Under the pieces are notes generated by a model. That model saw nothing but the letters and a program-made list of their open reading frames with translations, ran no database searches and had not been told where the DNA came from. From Thelonectria olida (taxonomy: Eukaryota; Ascomycota; Sordariomycetes; Hypocreales; Nectriaceae), in assembly GCA_020736575.1 (NCBI GenBank), contig JAGPYM010000006.1, positions 806,001 to 870,000 on the forward strand: a stretch of 64,000 nucleotides of DNA, given 5' to 3'. Position 1 is the stretch's first letter, and each line of letters starts with the position of its first letter. The translations under genes were made by a program, and so were the position numbers. Below are positions 10,572 to 20,228 of this stretch, in pieces.

Positions 10572-11474
10572 CTATTCCGCAGTGTCTGAGCCCTTCACCC
10601 AGGCATCATCGCCTCTCTTCCATGTTTGCAAAAATACCTCGGCCATTCGCTTCCAGATACGCCATGGAAGCTCATGGCCAACATCATCCCACAAGACGTA
10701 CTCGGCCTTCTCTATCCCCTTGGCCAGTGTCTCTCCGTGCTCCTTCCCAAAGATCTGGTCCTTGGCGGCCTGGATCACCGTCGCCGGACACTGAACATCC
10801 TTGAGCAGCTCCAGCCCAGGCCACCCTGCAAACGCAGCGCCGCCGTGGTTCGGCCCTTTGGAGTACAGCGTCCCGCTCTTCGACTCCCGATCACAAATCC
10901 GCCTGACCAACGCCTCGTAGTCTTTGCGCTCCCCTTCGTCGGGTGGCTGCGTCGTAAGACTCTTGTATAAATTGATGTGGTTCTGGATGAAGGTCTGCTT
11001 GTCGTACCCCATGCTTCCCACTCCGAGGCTGCTGTATCCTTCCTTCAGAGGCAGACCTGAGGTCGCGCCTGGTGATGCATACAGCAGAGTCAGACTCCTG
11101 ACCTGCTGCGACCTGCGTGCAGCGACTATGGCCGCTATGGGCCCTCCCATGCTGGGGCCGACGATGTGGAATCCATTCGTCAAGCCGATGTGGTCGACCA
11201 GCCCCTCAATGTCGCCGGCCATGTCGCCAAGGGTGTATCCGCCGGGAACGGGGAACTCAGTGGAAAGGCCGGTGTCGCGGCTGTCGAAGCGGATGAGGAA
11301 GTGAGGGTTCTCGGGGGGGCTGAAGAGGGCGAGCATGCCGTCACGCCATTCGAGCATGGAGCCGCTGCCGCCGGGGATGAGGACAACGGCGGGGTCGGCC
11401 GGGTTGCCGATTGTCTGGTAGCAGATCTTGACCCTGGTTGGGAGGGCGACGAAGAGTTCTGGGGAGGCGTCCAT
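10572..11474 (-). CDS. Alpha/beta-fold hydrolase (RdmC-like)
   Basis: Intronless, 300 aa from the chosen start. Serine hydrolase of the alpha/beta fold: the catalytic triad is visible as Ser108 in VGPSMGG, Asp239 in QAAKDQIFG and His267 in VGHELPW. The oxyanion segment LIPGGSGSM and the FDSRDTGLST strand-turn resemble the RdmC/aclacinomycin-methylesterase and proline-iminopeptidase-like branch. The substrate cannot be told from sequence; esterase or epoxide/lactone hydrolase activity is possible. The frame is open up to an ATG at 11621, which would add 49 residues (a Tyr/Val/Pro-rich leader that might be a mitochondrial presequence). I prefer 11474 because homology-like sequence starts there. 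Divergent from the GH5 gene. Confidence 0.88.
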   Translation of the reverse strand: MDASPELFVALPTRVKICYQTIGNPADPAVVLIPGGSGSMLEWRDGMLALFSPPENPHFLIRFDSRDTGLSTEFPVPGGYTLGDMAGDIEGLVDHIGLTNGFHIVGPSMGGPIAAIVAARRSQQVRSLTLLYASPGATSGLPLKEGYSSLGVGSMGYDKQTFIQNHINLYKSLTTQPPDEGERKDYEALVRRICDRESKSGTLYSKGPNHGGAAFAGWPGLELLKDVQCPATVIQAAKDQIFGKEHGETLAKGIEKAEYVLWDDVGHELPWRIWKRMAEVFLQTWKRGDDAWVKGSDTAE

Positions 11475-12323
11475 GGTTATCGTAAGTGTGTGCAGGAGTT
11501 GGTTTTCTGAGGCTGAGGTTGGCTTGATCGGTACAACCACGTATGTATGAAGTAATCGTTGGGTGAATAAACGATCCGAAACCCGAGAGTGAGAACTAGC
11601 GAATCCCATGGCTGCTTGCATACTCCGAACTCCGCTGCAAGCCCCCCGCCATTATTTTAAGGAGGTCATCAATCACACCGTTGGCCAACACTGAAGAAGT
11701 AAAGGTGGTGTTGAATGAAGTACAGGGTGAGGAAGGAGCATTGGATTGAGGGCCACTTATCCAAATTCACGTTGTCGAAGTGTCCTGGATGCTTGGGAGC
11801 TAATGGCCTATGACTTCAATTCACCTGAGCCCAGCAACGAGCAAGAGGAGCTCAGTTCGAGAAAAGATATAGTCGTTCATAATGAGCTTGGGTTTCATCT
11901 TGTCGTGTGATGATATTCTGATTTTTTTTTTTCACTCTTCCCAATATCTAAATCAAGTCTGTGCCAAATTGTTTGCCCAGGCTGTTAATGAGTCGTCGCC
12001 TCTCCATCGAGACTCAGACACCAGTGTAGAAGTTTGGCTGATATACTATGCGTCGTTACTCGCAGTCATGCGCAATCACAATATCTTTCGCGCCACTACG
12101 AACGTGTTGTCAGATGATTCTTGGCAAGTGTGGAGTTGATAGTCTGGGCAAACCTCATCCGCGCGTATCGTAAGCTGTCGGGGAGTGTCGCTCTTAAGCT
12201 ACGGGGCTGATAACTACTCCACCTTTCCTCAGTATAAGTTGGCCATGTCTCTGGATTGATTCAGGCGATCGAGTACCTATCTCACTGCAAACTCCCCTGG
12301 CCATTCTTTCATCCGTCTTCATC
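11475..12323. promoter_or_regulatory. Divergent promoter region, hydrolase / GH5
   Basis: About 850 bp of shared upstream sequence. A TATA-like TATAAG at 12233-12238 lies about 90 bp before the GH5 start codon, and a GATAA site occurs near 12209. An A/T-rich run (ten T in a row) is near 11921-11931. No coding potential supported. Confidence 0.5.
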
Positions 12324-13766
12324 ATGGCACCCAACCCTCCATGCACCATGCTCCGCACAAGCGGCACCAAGATCGTCAACTCCGCCGGCGAGAAGGTCGT
12401 CCTCAAGGGTGCTGCCGTGGGAGGAATGCTGAACATGGAGAACTTCATCACTGGATATTCTGGGCATGAGCACGAGCACCGCGCTGCCTTGAAAGAGGTT
12501 CTGGGCGAGAAGAAGGCCGACTTCTTCTTCGATCGGCTCTTGCATCACTTCTTCACCGAAGCCGATGCCGCACTCTTTGCAAACTTGGGCTTCAACTGTC
12601 TGCGTATTCCGTTCAACTACCGCCACTTCATGGACGACCAGAACCCCAGCGTCATCAAGCAGTCTGGCTTTGCACTTCTCGACCGCCTCATCGACGTCTG
12701 CGCCAAGCACAACATCTACGTCGTGCTAGATCTCCACGCCGTTCCCGGCGGCCAAAACCAGGACTGGCATTCGGACTCTGGCCTGAACCACGCCGTGTTC
12801 TGGGACTTCCGCGATCTCCAGGACCGCGCCATTCAGCTTTGGGAGGCTATTGCTGCCCACTACAAGGGCAATCCCGTCGTCGCAGGCTACAACATGCTGA
12901 ACGAGCCCGCCGACCCCCAACACGTCCGCCTCATCGCCTGGTACGAGCGTGCCGAAAAGGCCATTCGCGCCATCGACCCCGACCACATGCTCTTCCTGGA
13001 CGGCAACACGTACGCCATGGACTTTTCGCACTTCTCGGTCGAGAAGACGCTGCCAAACTCAGTGTATGCCTGCCACGATTACAGCATGATGGGCTTCCCC
13101 GTCCCCGAGCAGTACGAGGGCACCGATGAGCAAAAGGCCAAGTTGCGCTCCAGCTTCAAGCGCAAGGTCGAGTTTATGCAAAAGGCGAACGTGCCCATCT
13201 GGAACGGCGAATGGGGCCCCGTGTACCAGAACCCGCGGACGGATCCCCAGGCCGCAGCTACCAACGCCAAGCGCTTCGCTCTTCTGAAGGAGCAGCTCAA
13301 GATCTACGAAGAGTACGACCAGGTGTCATGGAGCATCTGGGTGTGGAAGGATATCGGATACCAAGGACTGGTATACGTCAACCCAGACAGCCCGTACATG
13401 GAGCTCATCCAGGGCTTTGTGGAGAAGAAGCAAAAGCTCGGCCTCGACTTCTGGGGCGTGGCGGACAAGAGCGGCATCGACAGTGAGGTGTACGGCCCGT
13501 TTATCAGCAAGCTGAAGCAGTCTATCCCCGAGCACCTCTTGAAGAAGAAGTACCCCAAGATCTGGACATTTGACCGCCAAGTCGAGCGAGCTGTGAGGGA
13601 GATTCTCATGAGCGAGTATCTCGGACACGAAATGGCAGAGCTGTTTGCTGGCAAGAGTGAAGAGGAGCTTGAGGAACTGGTTGCTAGTTTTGCGTTGGAA
13701 AAGTGTGTGACGAGAGATGAGCTGAACGATATTCTGAGGCAAGATGCGGAGAAATCGAGACAGTGA
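12324..13766 (+). CDS. Glycoside hydrolase family 5, non-secreted
   Basis: Single exon, 480 aa. GH5 clan-A glycosidase resembling fungal exo-beta-1,3-glucanases. Acid/base Glu194 lies in GYNMLNEPAD and the nucleophile Glu296 in PIWNGEWGP. Substrate-site motifs LRIPFNYRHF, DLHAVPGGQN and CHDYSMMGFP are present. There is no signal peptide (N-terminus MAPNPPCTMLRTSGT), so it should act inside the cell, unlike classical cell-wall glucanases. After the barrel, from about residue 390, a charged helical extension follows (EEELEELVASFALEK). Candidate substrates are cytosolic beta-glucosides such as steryl glucoside, but this is a guess; the exact subfamily cannot be told here. A TATA-like box lies about 90 bp upstream. 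Confidence 0.93.
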   Translation: MAPNPPCTMLRTSGTKIVNSAGEKVVLKGAAVGGMLNMENFITGYSGHEHEHRAALKEVLGEKKADFFFDRLLHHFFTEADAALFANLGFNCLRIPFNYRHFMDDQNPSVIKQSGFALLDRLIDVCAKHNIYVVLDLHAVPGGQNQDWHSDSGLNHAVFWDFRDLQDRAIQLWEAIAAHYKGNPVVAGYNMLNEPADPQHVRLIAWYERAEKAIRAIDPDHMLFLDGNTYAMDFSHFSVEKTLPNSVYACHDYSMMGFPVPEQYEGTDEQKAKLRSSFKRKVEFMQKANVPIWNGEWGPVYQNPRTDPQAAATNAKRFALLKEQLKIYEEYDQVSWSIWVWKDIGYQGLVYVNPDSPYMELIQGFVEKKQKLGLDFWGVADKSGIDSEVYGPFISKLKQSIPEHLLKKKYPKIWTFDRQVERAVREILMSEYLGHEMAELFAGKSEEELEELVASFALEKCVTRDELNDILRQDAEKSRQ

Positions 13767-14539
13767 TGTTATGTATTGCGGGAGTGGGATAATAAGGAAT
13801 GTGTGTATATAGATTATTAGACAAGATAAACAAAAACATTTCTCGTGCTAGGGATGCTATAGGTGTGAGGGCATAGTACGTTGGGCTAAGTCATGGGCTT
13901 ACTTTGAAATTTGTATACAAGCAACGCGAGTGGAGTTGGCCGAATATGTGAATGGAGAATTGAATGAGAAAGTTGGAGTTGACTCTTTAACTATTTTGTT
14001 AAACCATCTAGCAGAATTTCATACCGATCAAAACCTAGCCATGGGCTAGTCTTCTTGGGCCACCGGAATGGATGCCTGAAGTTCTCTCTGGTTTGGAATA
14101 GGATCTCCATTGCTTCGTCTGATAAGGCTCTGGGTTGGTTGACTAATTAGGGTGCGCGTTAATAACGTGAAACCTCTAAGACAACTCCTAAGGACGTCTC
14201 CTAAAAGCTCTTGGTATCAAGCTTGTCCTGCCTGATGATGGTACAGCTTGCCTAGTTGGAGTAATGGTAGCTCGTGACAGAATCTGATTTTCTCTCTCCT
14301 AAAGTAGCACATTTATTGCTTTCGTGCTTAGAAGCAGCTACATACTTGCAATTTTTGTATAAACTCCAAACACTATAATCAAGTGGCCCAACATTCGGCT
14401 TCGTCGGTTTTGTCGTCGCTACTTCCGAGTAGCGGGCAGTTCTGATAAGGTTGGGGTAGACCTCAGGTCAGCTGGTTGTAAGTCATGGCTCTTAGGCCGA
14501 TGTAAATTTTCTTGGTTTGTGTCGGAAAGAAATCCTTGC
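13767..14539. other. Gene-free interval between convergent genes
   Basis: About 770 bp of relatively AT-rich sequence between the GH5 stop and the stop of the minus-strand oxygenase. No open frame of note and no structured element seen. Presumed 3' UTRs and spacer. Confidence 0.55.
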
Positions 14540-16044
14540 TTAGTGTGAGGGGCTGACATCATACTCAATGTCCGACCTGATAATATACTTTGCTCCCTTC
14601 CTTACACCTGTGCCTTCGTGTAGGAGAGCGCCCCTTGCATCACCGTGGGGAAACACGGCCAAACCTCCCATGACAGGTCGAACCGGATAGGCATTGAGAA
14701 CTCCCTCCTTGGCGGCAGGTAGGAAAAATGTTGTTTCGCCACCCTCAAACTCATCGTTCAGATACAGGAGGAAAGTGAATAGAGAGCTCTGCTTCTTGTC
14801 TTGGGGCGAAGAGTCGTAGACGTAGGTATCGTCGGGGAGGATACCAGACGGCGGCCAAGCTCCGTCAATGTGACATCGGTACTCAGCGCCAGGAACATAC
14901 CTGTACACGCGGAAACGTCGATTGATGCCTCGAGCTAGGCGTCCATTCACTGATGCAGGTACAAAGGGAGCGACGCGTGACCACAGAAGATCGTGAAACT
15001 GGGTATCAATGACCCAGTAAAAGTTGTGAGCCAAAATGCTGGCATCTTCGCCTTCACGAAGTGGTGCGTCGGGAAGAAACTCGACGCTTTCGCCCGCAGC
15101 AATGATTGCCTTGCACTCAGCAGGTGAGAGGACATTTTGAGCGAGGCCAAGACCGGGAACGTGAGGATGGTCATGCCACTGAATAGGTAGTTTCGCGGAG
15201 TCAATTGGGATCGTGTCGGGTTTTGATGTGTAGAGAATTGCCGCGTGGTGATTGGGCGGCTTTCGTTCAGGACCGGGAGTCCTTTCGATTACGCGAAGAG
15301 AGGAAGAGATTGATGCGGGGACATCGTTGAAGATGGTTTTGTCCAGAACAGAGGCGTAGGTCTGATGAGGGGTGGAGGAGGATCGCAAGTCCCACGTTGC
15401 TTGGAAGGCAATGGGTGACGAAGAGCTTAATGAGGCGGAGGGATTGCTGTCAATTGGGCCGGTGACACGTAGCACAGCGTCGAGAGCGTATAGGAGCTCC
15501 TTGTCTCTGTCTGAGGGCTCTTCGATGGGAGTGTTTGCGTCTGGTCGACGGGATAGGCCACTGACAACGTCCAGATCTCGTACCCATCGACAAAGGGCGC
15601 CAAGCTTTGGCTCTTCTTTCCGAATCCTCATTTCCGCAAGTAGGATTCTTGCCTCGGTCCATTTTTCGTCTTCGAGTGCGGCCGTGATCCGTCCCGTAAG
15701 GTTCGTGCCAGCTATCCATCATGTTAGGCCCCGCCATTGGTTGGGAGAATGGGTGACGCACCAGCACTATTCACACCTGTGGTGCAAGCCTGTCGAAACT
15801 CATAGACAGCAACGCGGAGGTCTTTGCATGCTTTCGACTTGGTCAAACTGGGGAATTGTTTGAGTGCCGTCAGGGTCTCAATCGCGATTTCGAGCTCTTC
15901 CTCGGAGATGACCGTCTGGAGGCTCTTTGGTTCGAAGGTCGGACCGTCCGGGGGCGGGGTTACTGTTGTGACGGTCTTCGGGGACTTATTGGGCAATTGG
16001 GCTTGCGCGTTTCGCTTCCGCTTGGCCGATTTGGACTTTGCCAT
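14540..16044 (-). CDS. 2-oxoglutarate/Fe(II) oxygenase, prolyl-4-hydroxylase-like
   Basis: Two exons, 15762-16044 and 14540-15711, encode 484 aa. The intron (15712-15761, 50 nt) has donor GTGCGT, branch CCTAAC and acceptor ATAG. The C-terminal half is a P4H-type double-stranded beta-helix: iron ligands in YRCHIDGAW (HxD) and the distal His in ALLHEGTGV, with the 2OG-binding Lys in GAKYIIRSD. LYLNDEFEGGETTFF is the typical central strand. The N-terminal part starts with a basic nuclear-localisation-like MAKSKSAKRKRNAQ and a helical region with no known domain. No signal peptide, so a nuclear or cytosolic protein or histone-like substrate is more likely than collagen-type ER hydroxylation. Substrate unknown. 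Confidence 0.9.
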
Positions 16045-17397
16045 TGTGATTGAGTTGATTGACTTCGGGGTCGATGGAGGGATGAAGGGTCAAGATAGAT
16101 AACGAATGTTTCGTGGGGTTGTGGGGTAGCTTTCGATCGCCACCTTCTGATTCCCTGATCACGTGATTGACCATGCTGTCCTTGCTAGGATTAAACTAGG
16201 TGTCATGCCTTTTATTAGAGGGGAAGTAATTTAAGATGGAAATGTAGGAGTTTGTCTAATAGGAGGACATGGAACGTTCGCTTATAAATGCGATGTTAAG
16301 GTCCAGCGATGCTTTAACATCGTACCTGTCTTGGGCTGATGTCTTTCTTATGGGATGGATCAATTTCTCAGATGTTTAGGCGTATCACTAGGTATGTAGT
16401 ATAAACCAATAATAGAAAATATTGAGAAGTAGGTTTGAAAGTACACAAGAAATACCACAACACTCTCTTTTAACTAGATAACAACCCCCGTTGGTCTTGC
16501 GTCTCTGTCTCCGTCTCTGCCTCCGTGTAACGTCTTGGTGTCCGTAATGAAGCGACTAACAATCCGCGAGGTGCGTGAGCTCGGAACTACCCTCGCACAA
16601 TTCCGGGGCTTTCGTACTTCATCAAATTACTAATAAACCTAAAAGATGTGTAATTATGAATTATTTATATTTCTTCTCATTCCAGTAATACTTCTCGCTT
16701 CTTTGTCCCCTTCTTAAGAAAAAAGACCTTGTTTTGTCCACTTTATTGTTTTCACGTTCCGCTAGTCAAGCGGGGACGCGGGGAGGAACGGTACCTAGCG
16801 TTAGCGTAGGCTGAACCAGGCAGACTTTGTACACGTCTTAGCAGCGCACGTCCAATAGGAGCGATGAACTGACTGTTCATCTTCGTATGTCTTCCTTCAC
16901 GTCTTACAGACTGTCCGAATGACTCTTTCGCCTCCGTCGCCCCCAATCATGTCCCAGGTACGGTCGCGTTTGCCTAGTTCCCCACGGGCGCTATTACTGG
17001 TAGGAAGCGGCTTGGTACCTGTGAGCTGAGTGGGCCCTGGGCCACCACCTCGAATCCATCGTCACGTCTCACCACGGTGAAGGAGATGAGGCATCTGGCT
17101 TTTGTTATTGGGGGCGGTTTGACCAATGCCGGATGAGCAAAGATGTTGATCCGTTGCAGCCTGTTTGGCAGGCGGGAGCCTGGTGAGGTTACACCCTAAG
17201 GCAAAAATGGCAAGGCACCTCGCGCCTCACTCAAAATGCATGCTCTGCTTCCCTCTATAAGAAGAGCATGTGATTCACTTTCAAGCTGTTTTCTCATCCT
17301 CATATTCCATAACATTTCCCTTCTCTCTCTGCATTTTTTCCACATCATCTATCTCTCACACCTTGCCCTTCAACCCCCCCACACACACCCACAAGTC
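16045..17397. other. Gene-free interval with AT-rich core; two promoters
   Basis: 1.35 kb between divergent genes. About 16200-16480 and 16620-16740 are clearly AT-richer than the genes; 16480-16560 has a pyrimidine-rich stretch of gtctctgtctccgtctctg type. A TATA-like TATAAGAA at 17256-17263 sits about 140 bp before the AAA-ATPase start. A 64-codon minus frame at 16752-16946 has no support. It may contain decayed repeat sequence, but I could not identify an element. Confidence 0.45.
17256..17263 (+). promoter_or_regulatory. TATA-like box of the AAA-ATPase gene
   Basis: TATAAGAA about 140 bp before ATG 17398. Its position downstream of the alternative ATG at 17236 argues that translation starts at 17398. 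Confidence 0.5.
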
Positions 17398-19600
17398 ATG
17401 GCCGGTTCAGACACAATGGAGTCCGTTAGGAGCAACGACGACGCCTCATCTGTCGTTATAGTTACTCCCCCAGAGCCTGTTATCTCCGAGACTCAGGATC
17501 AGAAGACGGAAGAGACCAAGACCGAGTCTACAGAGGGCAAGGATGTAGAAGAAGAGAAGAAGGATGAGGCTGGGAAGAAGGAAGGCGAGGAGACGAAGAA
17601 GGACGACGACGACGAAGATAAGGCAGAGGAGAAAAAGGAAAAGGTTATGGTCGGCCTCATCTCCGACAGCAAAGACCTTTACGCAAAGTACGACCAAAAC
17701 GGCGACCGGTCGTGGACGGATAAGTACCCCGACGACCTCGAGGAAGCCGCAGAGAACGAAGACACTCAGAAGTACGCCGTCATCATCCGAAAGAGTAAGT
17801 ACACAAACACACACCACGTCACACAAAGAGCATTGGCTAAACACACATCACTGTACAGAGAAGCCCAGAGAGGCCGACGCCACCAACATCGTCATCGATA
17901 GCATCGTCGTCCAATCTCCCTATCTCAAGCGTGTCCTGGGCAAGGTATTCGAAGGCTACCCCGGCATCGCCACCACCGTCTCGCGACTCAAATTCACTGC
18001 CCCCTTCGAGTGCTTCGTCCACCGCTGGGATCGTTTCGCTGCTGCCAAGGAAGACAAGTCTTACGATGCTATTACTCGCGAACACATTGCCCTGCTCTTC
18101 AACATCATGAAGAACGAGCTTGGGGAAGTCATTCAGCTTCGAGAAGACTACTTCAAGAACCGCGTCGTTGCTTTCGAGCACGTTTGGACCCTGTTCCCCC
18201 CCGGCTGCACCGTCTGGGGCCACGCAAAGGGAAAGCCTGTTGCCCTCAAGCTCGTTTCTGGCGGCTACGGCGAGAACAATTGCGGCAAGTTTTACGGCTT
18301 GAACTGCCAAGTTCTCGACTGGGATGGTACCTACATGGGCTGGACCTCGCTGAGCCAGCAGATCTACCAGTTCGTTGGCACCGTCCCCTTCTCCGAGCTG
18401 AGCTGCTACCCTCTCGAGTACCACCCTCGTCTCGACGACGCCAAGGCCCTGTTGCTCGAGCGCGGTCGCCGCTTTGAGGAGCTCGCCGGCTACTGCTACA
18501 AGTACTACAAGGGCACGGCCGTCTGGCACATTGACGCCCGTAAGTCTCGCAAGGAGAATGTCGAGTCTCGCATCGTCATTGATGGCGAGAACTGGGAGAA
18601 GCTCAACCCCGAACACACCGTCTGGCTGGAGCCTCTTAAGGACACCTCCTCCAGCGCTAATAACTACCACGACGACAGCGACGGCGAAAGCATCATGAGC
18701 TTTGCCTCGGATAACGATGAGAAGGACACTCGCCCTCGTCTGACAGACGAGCAGCTCATGATGACGTACCCCATCGTGCGCGGCTACTCGCTCAAGAACA
18801 AGCGATGGATGGAGTTCTTCATCGACGACGTCTCAGAGGTCAAGTTCAACGAGCAGGCCTTCAGCTCTCTAGTCCTCCCCGCCGACCAGAAGGAGCTCAT
18901 CCTTGCCTTTGCCCAGAGCCAGGTCAAGTACAAGGACGCCTTCGACGACATCATCTCTGGCAAGGGCAAGGGCATCATCATGCTGCTCTCCGGCGGCCCC
19001 GGCATCGGAAAAACGCTGACGGCTGAATCCGTCGCCGAGGAGATGAAGGTGCCCCTATACATCATGAGCGCCGGCGACCTCGGCACCGACGCCGACGAGG
19101 TCGAGGACAACCTGGGCCGCATCCTGGAGATGGTGGCTAACTGGAACGCCGTGCTGCTGCTGGACGAGTGCGACGTCTTCCTCGAGGCACGCTGCGCAAA
19201 CGACATTGCCCGCAACCGCATCGTGTCCATCTTCCTGCGCACCCTCGAGTACTACGAGGGCATCCTCTTCATGACGACCAACCGCGTCAAGAACATGGAC
19301 CCCGCCTTCCAGAGCCGCATCCACATGTCGCTCGAGTACCCTCCCCTCGACGCATCCGCGCGCGAGGCCGTGTGGCGCGGCTTCCTCAGCCGGACCGTCG
19401 GCCTGGGCGCCACGATCGAGGGCAACACGGCGCACGAAATCACCGATGACGAGATCAAGGAGCTATCGCAGCTGGACCTCAACGGCCGACAGATCAAGAA
19501 CCTACTCAAGACGACTAATCTGCTGGCCTGCCACAAGGGGGAGAAGTTGGCGCTTCGACACTTGCGAACGGTCCTCAAGGTGACGGGGCATTCTTTGTAA
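17398..19600 (+). CDS. AAA-family ATPase with DUF7025-like N-domain
   Basis: Two exons, 17398-17794 and 17859-19600, encode 712 aa; the intron is 17795-17858 (GTAAGT...TACAG). Residues 1-85 are very acidic and Lys/Glu-rich, predicted disordered. The middle (about 130-430) resembles the DUF7025 domain of fungal orphan AAA proteins. The C-terminal AAA module has Walker A GGPGIGKT (about 511-518), Walker B LLLDECD (about 564-570), sensor-1 FMTTNR and an arginine-finger-like QSRIHMSLEYP. Such proteins remodel substrates by ATP hydrolysis; their targets in fungi are mostly unknown. The start at 17398 is preferred over an in-frame ATG at 17236 because a TATA-like box lies between the two. Confidence 0.92.
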
Positions 19601-20228
19601 ACGGGATTTGCTTGTTTCTTTTTCTCTTATAAGGAGTAACTATTGATGACTGGAATGATCAAGGCATGGAATGGGAATGTTTTTTGAGGGTAAGACTATT
19701 TACGTAGACAAGAATTGAATTTAAGAATACATTGCGATCTCGCAAACTAGTCTCAGCTTCCAAAGTGTCGACAGATGTCGCACTACATATTACTAAGGAC
19801 GACATACCCATTGGGTTTATTCAACTTGAGATTCCTTCACTAGATCTTCTCCCGCAAACGATACATGTCTCTTGTAAGACCACTTCACCACCTCCGAGAC
19901 ACATCAAGCATGCATTTGTACAAAGAATGGCTAAGGTAAAAACCAGCTTCTATGAATTGCCCAAAGCAAAGCCTCCTATCCGTACTTTTCATAATACAAA
20001 AGTTTATCCAGCAAACAAGCGACAAAATCCGGCCTGTAGTTTTATATCTTCCGTATGCGTCGGGTGGTCATCATTAACGACGCTTCCAAATTCCTTCTAA
20101 AATCCTGCGCCGAACTGTAGGTATCTCGCACAAGAACAATGGTACCGCTCCCAAAAAAAAAAAAAAAAAATCCAAGTCAAGCGAACGAAATCACCACCTC
20201 ATAGAACATCTCACTCTCATCATCAGAT
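19601..20228. other. Intergenic between convergent genes
   Basis: 628 bp, AT-rich, between the stops of the AAA ATPase and the PAF-AH-like gene. It holds a run of 18 A at 20153-20170. A 122-codon plus frame (19732-20100) has no domain or start context and is not called. Confidence 0.55.
20153..20170. repeat. Poly(A) homopolymer, 18 nt
   Basis: Eighteen consecutive A on the plus strand, 59 bp past the PAF-AH-like stop on its 3' side (poly-T in the sense of that gene). Could be slippage or a relic of retroposition; no target-site duplication or element is visible next to it. Confidence 0.9.

Noticed and set aside
16752..16946. 64-codon minus frame in an AT-rich spacer, considered as a transposon relic
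   Set aside because: Too short, and no transposase or reverse-transcriptase motif could be identified by eye.
17837..18670. 277-codon minus frame inside the AAA-ATPase gene
   Set aside because: Shadow caused by high third-position GC; no domain.
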